DNA from: Lachnospiraceae bacterium
GTDB taxonomy: Bacteria > Bacillota > Clostridia > Lachnospirales > Lachnospiraceae
Direction: 5' to 3'
Length of the DNA: 59,588 nucleotides
NCBI GenBank assembly: GCA_030825115.1
Contig: JAPJQL010000022.1
Location: 1 to 59,588 of the forward strand
Shown in pieces: positions 24,429 through 31,203 of this stretch (positions are counted from its first letter, which is position 1; each line of letters begins with the position of its first letter). The position numbers and the translations under genes are program-made. The notes under the pieces are model-generated. The model did not search any database. It worked only from the letters and a program-made list of their open reading frames with translations, and was not told where the DNA came from.

Positions 24429-25463
24429 CTAATCTGCAAGCTCAGCCCAGATTCCCAGGATCCCATCCTGGTTCCTGCTTGCCCATTCCACGTCATAGTC
24501 CACGATCTTCATGCTTCCTCCGGCATTCTCCTGCTGGATATCCCTTCGGACACTGCGCCTGCTGAACTGTTCCTCTGCCAGCCTCTGCACATCATCGCTG
24601 ACCGTAAAATCGATAAACAGTCTGGCATTTTCCTGATGCGGCGCCCCCTGCACCAGGGCACAGCCGTCCGGCACCGCGCTGGTTCCCTCTGCAGGATATA
24701 CCATCGCAATGTCTGCCCCAAGAGCGATCCGCTTGCGGGCCGTCTCCTCCAGCGTGATTCCCACCAAGCGGATCCCGGCGCTCACCTCATCCACTACTTC
24801 CCCTGATCCAGCCGATATCTTACCGTCCAGCGCCGCAAAAAAACCTTCCAGCATCGGCTGTACATCCATATCCAGAACCTGAGCCATCGTCGCTATGGCC
24901 GTATAGCTGCTCCCTGATTTTCTCGGGTCGGCAAAGGCGATCTTCCCCTTCCACCGGTCCGTCAGAAATTCCTCCCATCCTTTGGGCGCATCCTCCTCGT
25001 CCACCAGCTTGCTGTTATAGATAAACACGATCGGAAGCTCCGTAAATGGCGTCCATCTCCCGTCCAAAGACTGGTATTCATCATCCAGCAGCCGGTTCTG
25101 CCCGCACACATACGGCTCAAAACAGCTCTGATACGCCTCATAGCTCTCCACCCCTCCGCCAAACATTACGTCGCAGCTTCCCTGTCCATCTTCCCGGCGG
25201 ATCGCCTCCAACAGTTCCGTAGTCCCTCCGGACCGCACTTCGACCCAAATCCCTGTCCTCTCTTCAAACTCCTTTATGACAGGACTATAGACCTCTTCTT
25301 TGTGGGAAGTATAGATTAGCAGCTTATCCCCCTCCGCAACGCCATAATCACCGGCCACCGCCGCAGGCCGCGCCATACAGCCGCCGGCCGACATCAGTAT
25401 CATGGCAAGCGTTCCTGCCGCCGCCAGATTCCGCCGCCATTGTCTCTGTCTCAATAAAACCAT
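24429..25463 (-). CDS. Iron(III)-type ABC substrate-binding lipoprotein, likely the sensory subunit for the kinase
   Basis: 344 residues with a lipoprotein signal (basic start, hydrophobic stretch, lipobox SAGGC at about 26-29). The mature domain reads LLIYTSHKEEVYSPVIKEFEERTGIWVEV and ELPIVFIYNSKLVDEEDAP, as in FbpA/thiamine-type type-2 periplasmic binding proteins. DRWKGKIAFADPRKSGSS is the classic ligand-loop region. It has no permease or ATPase of its own and is followed at 11 bases by a YesM-type kinase and an AraC-type regulator. This arrangement is known for three-component sensing modules. The ATG or the nearby TTG (25454) could start it, since GGGGGA lies before both. Confidence 0.88.
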   Translation of the reverse strand: MVLLRQRQWRRNLAAAGTLAMILMSAGGCMARPAAVAGDYGVAEGDKLLIYTSHKEEVYSPVIKEFEERTGIWVEVRSGGTTELLEAIRREDGQGSCDVMFGGGVESYEAYQSCFEPYVCGQNRLLDDEYQSLDGRWTPFTELPIVFIYNSKLVDEEDAPKGWEEFLTDRWKGKIAFADPRKSGSSYTAIATMAQVLDMDVQPMLEGFFAALDGKISAGSGEVVDEVSAGIRLVGITLEETARKRIALGADIAMVYPAEGTSAVPDGCALVQGAPHQENARLFIDFTVSDDVQRLAEEQFSRRSVRRDIQQENAGGSMKIVDYDVEWASRNQDGILGIWAELAD

Positions 25464-25489
25464 CCCCCGTCCCCCATTCTTATGAAATC

Positions 25490-25524
25490 AAAAAAACGGC
25501 ATGACCACTGCCACACCGTTTTTT
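25490..25524 (-). terminator. Terminator after the cytidylate-kinase-like gene
   Basis: AAAAAACGG at 25490 pairs with CCGTTTTTT at 25516-25524. It lies only about 26 bases upstream of the next ATG (25463), so the downstream sensing operon is either driven by a very close promoter or by read-through. Confidence 0.7.
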
Positions 25525-25552
25525 AAAGCTAATAAAACCAGCCCATTCAGCT

Positions 25553-26185
25553 TCATATATCAAAGCCCCGCCTGCGGATATAGTCCTTGATCGCATCCAC
25601 CGTACCCTCCACGCCGAGTGCTGACGTATTCAGCATCACGTCATAGTTGGCGACATCCTCCCAGCTTCTGCCCGTATAATACCGGTGGTAATCGCGGCGT
25701 TCCTTGTCGATCCGCCTGATATTCTTGACCACATCTTTAGCATCATACAGATTCTTTCCGCGGATACGCGCCGCCCGGTCTTCCATATCGGCATAGAGAA
25801 AAATCCGGATCAGGCCTTCCGTCCCCTCCAGGATATAATCGGCGCAGCGCCCGATCATCACGCAGGATTCCTCTGCCGCCAGCTTCCGGATGACCTCCGA
25901 CTGGAACCGGAACAGGTTGTCCGCCGATACCAGGTCAGAGCCAAAGGACGGCGCTCCCATCTCCGGCGTAAGACCGCTGATGATCTTGTAGAGAAGCCTG
26001 TTTCCTGCCCGCTCATCTGCAAGGTGGAAATAGCTCTCCTTTATCCCGCTCTCATTGGAGTTCATGCGGAGGATCTCTTTGTCGTAACAGTGCAGCCCCA
26101 AATCCTCAGCCAGCCGCTTCCCAATCTCACTTCCGCCGCTCCCATACTGTCTGCCTATCGTCACAATCAGTTTTCTGTCCCCCAT
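25553..26185 (-). CDS. Cytidylate kinase-like family protein
   Basis: 210 residues. The N-terminal P-loop IGRQYGSGGSEIGKRLA and the following LGLHCYDKEIL match the cytidylate-kinase-like (AAK_domain) family common in Clostridia. These proteins are distinct from true Cmk and lack a proven substrate. Later features are ESCVMIGRCADYIL, RIFLYADMEDRAARI, NIRRIDKERRDYHRYYTG (lid region with Arg residues) and YDVMLNTSALGVEGTV. The protein is cytosolic and likely phosphorylates a small nucleotide-like molecule. AGGAGG-like GGAGGATAC precedes the ATG. It has an extended -10 promoter at 26245 and its own terminator, so it is monocistronic. Confidence 0.9.
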   Translation of the reverse strand: MGDRKLIVTIGRQYGSGGSEIGKRLAEDLGLHCYDKEILRMNSNESGIKESYFHLADERAGNRLLYKIISGLTPEMGAPSFGSDLVSADNLFRFQSEVIRKLAAEESCVMIGRCADYILEGTEGLIRIFLYADMEDRAARIRGKNLYDAKDVVKNIRRIDKERRDYHRYYTGRSWEDVANYDVMLNTSALGVEGTVDAIKDYIRRRGFDI

Positions 26186-26244
26186 ACCTGTATCCTCCTT
26201 CGGCCACAGCCTGAATCCAGAACGATGAGTTTCTTTATGCCTGT

Positions 26245-26250
26245 ATTATA
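26245..26250 (-). promoter_or_regulatory. Extended -10 promoter of the cytidylate-kinase-like gene
   Basis: The minus strand reads CCTTTGTGGTATAAT about 60 bases before the ATG, with no good -35. It is the third copy of the TTTGTG-R-TATAAT element seen in this window. Confidence 0.55.
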
Positions 26251-26372
26251 CCACAAAGGATTCCCGGTTGGAAGTAGCTATGACCCATTCCCCTGAATCC
26301 GGCACACCGTTTTCTGGAAGAAAAAAAGCTGACCGCCCTGCTGCTGCAAGGTGGAACAGCTTTTTCCTCTCA

Positions 26373-27152
26373 TCAATCCACAGGTTTTTCCCTCACAAGC
26401 AGAGTCGGATACCCCATCCCCCGCAGGGTCCGCTCCATCCATGCCGCATTATCCAGATCCAGGAATGCGCCTGACCGCACCTTGAACAACCCGTCATCTA
26501 CCACGATAAACGCCGGGAACCCCTGATCAAGCAGCTGGTTTAAGAGGCGCTCGGCATATTCCTGGTTCCGGAACGCTCCCACCTGAACCTGATAGTAATA
26601 GGGCTGCGCCTCCTCTTCCCGGACTGTCGCCAGGACACCGTCGGCAATCGCCTGTGCAATTTTTTCAAAATTCCGGTCAAAGAATATGTTGTCTGCCTCG
26701 TTGTCGATAAACCCTGCCTCCACCAGCACTGCCGGCATCTCGGTCCTGCGGAGGACGATCAGCCCCGGGCGTTCAATCGTACCCAGGTTATGAAATCCTG
26801 CATATTCCAGCTGTTCATTGATATTTGCCGCCAGCATCGCAGGAACTCCGCTGTTTTCATAGACCAGCGTTTCTGCGCCGGAAGCCGTTCCCGGTACCGG
26901 CATCGCGTTCCGGTGGATAGAGAGAAAATAATCCGCCTCTGAATTGTTGGCAATCATCGCCTTCTCAAACGGCGTCTGATAGATGTCGCTCACCCTTGTA
27001 TACACCACGTTCATCCCGGCGCGGCTGAGAATCTGCCCAACCGCCAGCGCCAGCCTCAATGTATCATTTTTCTCCTGCCTCCCCTGATAGGCAGCTCCCG
27101 GCTCTACCCCGCCGTGACCGGCATCAATGATGATTTTTTTTGAATCCTCCAA
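26373..27152 (-). CDS. N-acetylmuramoyl-L-alanine amidase (Amidase_3) with C-terminal SPOR domain
   Basis: Zinc amidase that cuts the bond between MurNAc and the stem peptide. I place the start at a TTG (27152) that has AAGGAG 8 bases before it, giving 259 residues. Longer in-frame starts lie in a hairpin region without a ribosome site. The catalytic domain (about 1-175) has IIIDAGHGG (first zinc His), the conserved Glu of GAAYQGRQEK, FLSIHRNA (second His) and VEAGFIDNEADN (catalytic Glu). A SPOR domain (about 185-255, YYYQVQVGAFRNQEYAERLL) binds denuded glycan at division sites. No signal peptide is visible with any start, so it may act on lysis, during sporulation in the mother cell, or be exported unconventionally. 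Confidence 0.88.
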   Translation of the reverse strand: MEDSKKIIIDAGHGGVEPGAAYQGRQEKNDTLRLALAVGQILSRAGMNVVYTRVSDIYQTPFEKAMIANNSEADYFLSIHRNAMPVPGTASGAETLVYENSGVPAMLAANINEQLEYAGFHNLGTIERPGLIVLRRTEMPAVLVEAGFIDNEADNIFFDRNFEKIAQAIADGVLATVREEEAQPYYYQVQVGAFRNQEYAERLLNQLLDQGFPAFIVVDDGLFKVRSGAFLDLDNAAWMERTLRGMGYPTLLVREKPVD

Positions 27153-27167
27153 TGCAAAAACTCCTTC

Positions 27168-27198
27168 CACATACTTCTCTGTAATATTAAAGTATGTG
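27168..27198. repeat. Inverted repeat upstream of the amidase ribosome site
   Basis: CACATACTT at 27168-27176 and AAGTATGTG at 27190-27198, 9 bp with a 13-base loop, end just before the AAGGAG of the amidase. It could be an operator or a translational control hairpin. Confidence 0.45.
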
Positions 27199-27238
27199 AA
27201 AGAGACCAATTGTTACGTGATTTCTCTCCCGGATATGC

Positions 27239-27244
27239 TATAAT
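27239..27244 (+). promoter_or_regulatory. Extended -10 of the ogt gene
   Basis: TGCTATAAT about 36 bases before the ATG at 27280. No -35 of quality is seen. Confidence 0.5.
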
Positions 27245-27279
27245 ATTTTCCATACAGGGAAACATTCAGGAGGTACGAG

Positions 27280-27792
27280 ATGTATTATTCGGCAAAATAT
27301 GAATCGCCGGTCGGGATGATCACCCTTGCCGGTGACGGAGACAATCTTGTGGGGCTTTGGATCGAAGGACAGAAATATTTTGGAGGATGTGTTTCAGAAA
27401 AAATGACGGAAGCTGACACGCTCTTCTTGTTCGAACGTGTAAGAGAATGGCTGGACCGGTATTTCAGGGGAGAACAGCCTTCCATCCGAGAACTGCCCCT
27501 TTGCCCCCTCGGCGGAGAATTCCGGCAGTGTGTGTGGAAGATCCTTTGTGAAATCCCCTACGGAGAAGTGACAACCTATGGCGAGATTGCAAAAAAGGCA
27601 GCCGCCCGGATGGGAAAAGAGCGGATGTCGGCCCAGGCTGTCGGCGGGGCCGTCGGCCATAACCCGATCTCCATCATCATCCCCTGCCACCGGGTCATCG
27701 GGACAAACGGAAGCCTCACCGGATATGCAGGAGGAATTGACCTGAAAGCGAAGTTGCTTTCGCACGAAGGGGTGGATTTGACACGGCTCTAG
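27280..27792 (+). CDS. ogt: Methylated-DNA--[protein]-cysteine S-methyltransferase
   Basis: Suicide repair protein that moves the methyl group of O6-methylguanine to its own cysteine. 170 residues. An N-terminal RNase H-like domain (about 1-75, starting YYSAKYESPVGMITLAGD) is followed by the DNA-binding and active-site domain with IPYGEVTTYGEIAKKAA (helix-turn-helix), VGGAVGHNPISIIIPCHRVI (reactive Cys136) and the C-terminal GYAGGIDLKAKLLSHEG. The active-site PCHRV is intact. AGGAGG lies 7 bases before the ATG. It converges on the Lrp gene, and the two stop codons share the palindrome CTAG. Confidence 0.95.
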   Translation: MYYSAKYESPVGMITLAGDGDNLVGLWIEGQKYFGGCVSEKMTEADTLFLFERVREWLDRYFRGEQPSIRELPLCPLGGEFRQCVWKILCEIPYGEVTTYGEIAKKAAARMGKERMSAQAVGGAVGHNPISIIIPCHRVIGTNGSLTGYAGGIDLKAKLLSHEGVDLTRL

Positions 27793-28226
27793 GCAGTCAC
27801 ATCCACGCCCCTCGGTCCCACATGGGTTGAGAACACGATCTGCGTACTGGTCTTTCCATATTTTTGCAGCTGCCCGATAAACATATCCAGCTCCATCGTG
27901 CTCGGGAACGCTACCTTCATCAACATGGAATATTCCCCTGTCACACAGCTGCACTCCAGCACATTGGGAATGCTCTCCGCATACTGGTAAAACTTCGGCT
28001 TGTCCTCCGGCAGTACATTCAGATTGATAAATGCAATGATGTGGTAACCCAGCTTCATCGGGTCGATCAGGGCATGGTATCCTGCGATGATACCGTCCCG
28101 CTCCAGCTTTTCAATCCTGGCCGAAACGGCCGGAGAAGACAAAAATGTATTCTCTGCGATCGTCTTTAACGATATTCTCGCGTTGTCCTGCAGAAGCTTT
28201 AATATTTTTCTATCGATGTCATCCAT
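27789..28226 (-). CDS. Lrp/AsnC family transcriptional regulator
   Basis: 145 residues from the ATG at 28226, with GGGAGG 6 bases upstream. A long open frame continues upstream inside dapF but is not family-like. The N-terminal AsnC winged helix-turn-helix is MDDIDRKILKLLQDNARISL, then IAENTFLSSPAVSARIEKLER. The C-terminal RAM ligand-binding domain contains INLNVLPEDKPKFYQYAE, VLECSCVTGEYSMLMKVAF and LDMFIGQLQKYGKTST. Such regulators respond to amino acids and form octamers. It is the last gene after glnA, the ANTAR gene and dapF (29-base gap from dapF). A nitrogen or amino-acid role is likely. Confidence 0.92.
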   Translation of the reverse strand: MDDIDRKILKLLQDNARISLKTIAENTFLSSPAVSARIEKLERDGIIAGYHALIDPMKLGYHIIAFINLNVLPEDKPKFYQYAESIPNVLECSCVTGEYSMLMKVAFPSTMELDMFIGQLQKYGKTSTQIVFSTHVGPRGVDVTA

Positions 28227-28255
28227 ATGTAACCTCCCGGCATTGCCTTCCTGTT

Positions 28256-29062
28256 TCAGCCAAAATTTGTAATCTCCCCGTGAAAGACTTCTGTGGCCGG
28301 TCCTGTCATAAAGACGTGCCCGCTCTCCCTGTCCCAGCGGATGGTAAGATTCCCGCCGCGAAGCTGCACCTCGGCCGTGTCCTCCACAAGCCCGTGCATC
28401 ATGCTCGCCACCGCACAGGCCGTCGCCCCGGTCCCGCAGGCCCAGGTCTCTCCGCTGCCCCGCTCCCACACGCGCATCTTTATATGCTCCCGGTCGATCA
28501 CACGGATAAATTCCGTATTGACCCGGTCAGGAAAACGTTCATGGTTTTCAAATGCCGGACCAATCTTCTCAAGATCCAGTCCGTCCACATCTTCCACATA
28601 GTAGACCGCATGGGGATTGCCGACGCTGATTCCCGTAAACTCCAGGGCTTTGCCGTCCACCACGATCTGCTCCGGCAGCTCGCTGGTCAGTTCCGGGATC
28701 CCCATGTCCACAGTCACCATCGTGACCAGTCCATCCTCCACCTGCATATCCAGGTATTTGATCCCGCCTAAGGTCTCGACCGATATCCGGCTCTTCTTTA
28801 CAATCCCGTGGTCATAGACATATTTTCCCACACACCGGACCCCGTTACCACACATGGAACCTTCGCTCCCGTCTTCATTGAACATCCGCATCCTGCAGTC
28901 TGCCACATCGGAAGGGCAGATCAGGATCAGCCCGTCCGAGCCGATCCCATAATGGCGGTCGCTGACAAACTGCGCCGCCGCCGCCGGGTCCTCAACCGTC
29001 TCCTCAAAGCAGTTCACATAGACATAGTCATTGCCAATCCCATGCATCTTCGTAAATTTCAT
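28256..29062 (-). CDS. dapF: Diaminopimelate epimerase
   Basis: Converts LL- to meso-diaminopimelate for lysine and peptidoglycan synthesis, without cofactor. 268 residues. Both catalytic cysteines are present: C71 in MCGNGVRC and C209 in WACGTGATAC. The GIGNDYVYV start, GSDGLI, NEDGSE and GNPHAVYYV substrate-binding segments are conserved. It follows the ANTAR gene by 15 bases and precedes lrp by 29 bases, so it is probably part of the glnA transcript. A second, altered DapF paralog is encoded at 37497-38354, which makes this one the likely housekeeping enzyme. Confidence 0.95.
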   Translation of the reverse strand: MKFTKMHGIGNDYVYVNCFEETVEDPAAAAQFVSDRHYGIGSDGLILICPSDVADCRMRMFNEDGSEGSMCGNGVRCVGKYVYDHGIVKKSRISVETLGGIKYLDMQVEDGLVTMVTVDMGIPELTSELPEQIVVDGKALEFTGISVGNPHAVYYVEDVDGLDLEKIGPAFENHERFPDRVNTEFIRVIDREHIKMRVWERGSGETWACGTGATACAVASMMHGLVEDTAEVQLRGGNLTIRWDRESGHVFMTGPATEVFHGEITNFG

Positions 29063-29077
29063 AATCCCCTCATCCCC

Positions 29078-29626
29078 CTATAGATTAATCAGGCTGATCA
29101 CCATCTGTGCAGTCTCAACCAGGTTCGTCCCGCTGTCCATGCTGCATTTTTGTATGTAACGGTGCGCCTCCTCCTCCGTCATGTTGTTGCGCTCGATCAG
29201 CAGGTTCTTTGCCTGCGCCATGATCGTCCGCTCCTCTTCACTCCTCTGCTTCGGCTGCTGCCGCTGCTTCCTCTTCCGCCTGGACTGTGACTGTGCCATC
29301 ATCTCCAGGGTGCTCACCAGGTCATGGACTTTTAACGGCATCGGCAGACACACGATATCCTCCGGCATCCGCGAGGTCCACTTATTTGGAGATGAAACCA
29401 TAAGCATCGGAAACTCAGGCGGCAGATTCTCATGCAGTTCCGAGAACACCATATCCATCAGCCGGTACCCGCATACGATGATCCCACTGCTCAAATCCTC
29501 TACACATGCCAGTGTCTGTGCTCCGGAATTACAAGCGGCGATTACCTGAAATCCGCTTCTCATCAGAATATTCTTTATGCTCTTAACATCTTCCGGTTTT
29601 GAAAATGCCACTATCACATTGGCCAC
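29078..29626 (-). CDS. ANTAR-domain RNA-binding antiterminator with degenerate receiver
   Basis: 182 residues from a GTG at 29626 (GGAGG 6 bases upstream; the overlapping ATG is out of frame). The N-terminal half (about 1-110) folds like a receiver but lacks the acidic pair (VIVAFSKPED) and the phospho-acceptor Asp (IIVCGYRLMDM), so it is unlikely to be phosphorylated. After a very basic linker (RRKRKQRQQPKQR) comes a complete ANTAR domain (about 130-180, RTIMAQAKNLLIERNNMTEE then EAHRYIQKCSMD). ANTAR proteins bind paired RNA hairpins with six-base loops and prevent termination (NasR, EutV, AmiR). Its location directly after glnA and the structured glnA leader suggest control of nitrogen assimilation. 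Confidence 0.9.
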   Translation of the reverse strand: MANVIVAFSKPEDVKSIKNILMRSGFQVIAACNSGAQTLACVEDLSSGIIVCGYRLMDMVFSELHENLPPEFPMLMVSSPNKWTSRMPEDIVCLPMPLKVHDLVSTLEMMAQSQSRRKRKQRQQPKQRSEEERTIMAQAKNLLIERNNMTEEEAHRYIQKCSMDSGTNLVETAQMVISLINL

Positions 29627-29685
29627 ATGCTCACCTCCAGGTAATCGAATCGGGTACTTCCGTCGTCCGTCCGCTAGGGACCGTG

Positions 29686-31023
29686 TCAGTATTTGTACAA
29701 ATACTCCTTCACTTCCCAATCGGTTACCTGGGCCCGAAATTCCCTCCATTCGGAAGCTTTCGCTTCGAGGTACTTGGTATAGATATGCCTGCCCAAAAGT
29801 TTCTGGACAAACTCATTTCCTTCAAACGCTTCAATCGCCTCTCCCAGCGTCTCCGGAAGCTGCTCGATGCCAAGAGCCGCCATCTCTTCCTCTGTCATCG
29901 CAAAGATATTGGCATCCACGCTCTTTGGCGGCATCATCTCTTTCTTGATCCCGTCCAGTCCCGCTCCCAGACAGGCAGCCAGCGCCAGATACGGATTCAC
30001 TGCGGAATCCGGGCATCTCAGCTCGATCCTGGTGCTGCTTCCTCTCGACGACGGAATCCGGATCAGGGGACTCCGGTTGGAAGAAGCCGACCATGCGATA
30101 TAGACCGGCGCGTCATATCCCGGCACCAGCCGCTTATAAGAATTCACTAACGGATTGGTCAGGATCGTGATCTCCTTCATGTGGCTCAGGATTCCCGCCA
30201 TAAAGTGGTATGCCACCTTGCTCAGGCCCAGCTCATCCGCCGGGTCCACGAACGCATTGTTGCCGTCCATATCTGCAAGGGACATGTTGATATGCATGCC
30301 GGAACCGTTGACCCCTGCCTTCGGCTTTGGCATAAACGTAGCGTGAAGCCCATGCCGCTTGGCTATGGTCTTTACCGCCATCTTAAAGGTCATGATATTA
30401 TCCGCGGTCGTCAGCCCGTCCGCGTACTGAAAATCGATCTCGTGCTGGGCAGGCGCAATCTCATGATGGGACGCCTCGATCTCAAACCCCATATCCTCCA
30501 GATTCAGGACAATATCACGGCGCACATTCTCCGCCATATCGATCGGACCTACATCAAAATACCCCGCCATCTCATGAGTCTCGGTCGTAGGCCTGCCCTC
30601 CTCGTCGGTATGGAACAGGAAAAATTCGCACTCCGGCCCCACATGGAACACAAACCCCATATTGGCGGCCTCCCGGATGACTTTTTTCAGTACATAGCGG
30701 GGATCACCCTCAAATGGTTCCCGGTTCGGACGGTACACATCGCACACCAGCCGCGCCACCTTTCCCTGCTGCGGCCTCCACGGAAACACCTCAAAAGTAT
30801 CCAGGTCCGGATACAGATACATATCCGATTCCTCGATCCGGACAAACCCCTCAATGGCAGAGCCGTCAAACATACACTTGTTATTCAGCGCTTTTTCCAG
30901 TTGGCTGGAGGTGATCGCCACATTTTTCAGCATACCAAAAATATCTGTGAACTGGAGGCGGATAAACTCCACTTCCTCTTCGTCAACCAGGCGGATAATC
31001 TCCTCCTTGCTATACTTGCTCAT
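29686..31023 (-). CDS. glnA: Glutamine synthetase type I
   Basis: ATP-dependent ligation of ammonia to glutamate, cytosolic dodecamer. 445 residues from the ATG at 31023 (GGGAGAAG upstream); the upstream extension of the frame is leader RNA. Signatures: FDGSAIEGFVRIEESD, VGPECEFFLF, the ATP-site KPKAGVNGSGMHINMS and RLVPGYDAPVYIAWS, then NRSPLIRIP and the glutamate-flap region SSRGSSTRIELRCPD. The short length and lack of the adenylylation-loop Tyr context indicate GSI-alpha, regulated by feedback and protein contacts rather than adenylylation. Upstream is a consensus promoter and a roughly 130-base structured leader; the ANTAR gene follows after about 60 bases. Confidence 0.96.
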   Translation of the reverse strand: MSKYSKEEIIRLVDEEEVEFIRLQFTDIFGMLKNVAITSSQLEKALNNKCMFDGSAIEGFVRIEESDMYLYPDLDTFEVFPWRPQQGKVARLVCDVYRPNREPFEGDPRYVLKKVIREAANMGFVFHVGPECEFFLFHTDEEGRPTTETHEMAGYFDVGPIDMAENVRRDIVLNLEDMGFEIEASHHEIAPAQHEIDFQYADGLTTADNIMTFKMAVKTIAKRHGLHATFMPKPKAGVNGSGMHINMSLADMDGNNAFVDPADELGLSKVAYHFMAGILSHMKEITILTNPLVNSYKRLVPGYDAPVYIAWSASSNRSPLIRIPSSRGSSTRIELRCPDSAVNPYLALAACLGAGLDGIKKEMMPPKSVDANIFAMTEEEMAALGIEQLPETLGEAIEAFEGNEFVQKLLGRHIYTKYLEAKASEWREFRAQVTDWEVKEYLYKY

Positions 31024-31154
31024 CGTTTCTTCTCCCTTTCTTTTACACGTTCTGCCGCAGCAGCTTTGGTGTCCGCCACCCTGCAAACGTAAAAGAGGGT
31101 GACGCAAAAGGTCATTGGAACCAATGACCTTTCATGTAACACCCTTGTTCCATG
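31024..31154 (-). promoter_or_regulatory. Structured glnA leader with terminator-like and candidate ANTAR-target hairpins
   Basis: At 31154-31133 the transcript can form CATG-G-AAC, loop AAGGGU, GUU-A-CAUG. The six-base loop has A at position 1 and G at position 4, as in ANTAR targets. Next comes a perfect 12-bp inverted repeat (31132-31107, AAAGGTCATTGG) followed by TTTTGCG, resembling a weak terminator. The loop AAAGGU of a very short second hairpin would overlap the 5' arm of that terminator. An outer AGGGTG/CACCCT pairing and a CTTTTAC..GTT/AAC..GTAAAAG stem lie further on. Confidence 0.5.
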
Positions 31155-31159
31155 TGAAA

Positions 31160-31188
31160 ATAATATCAGCTGCCTAATCGTTTGTCAA
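31160..31188 (-). promoter_or_regulatory. Promoter of glnA
   Basis: TTGACA (31188-31183), a 17-base spacer and TATTAT (31165-31160): near-consensus. Transcription would begin near 31153, at the foot of the first leader hairpin. Confidence 0.85.
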
Positions 31189-31203
31189 TGTTTTTTCCAT
31201 TTT

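Noticed and set aside
24312..24806. Plus-strand frames across the kinase/binding-protein junction
   Set aside because: They are antisense to two overlapping conserved genes and lack ribosome sites.
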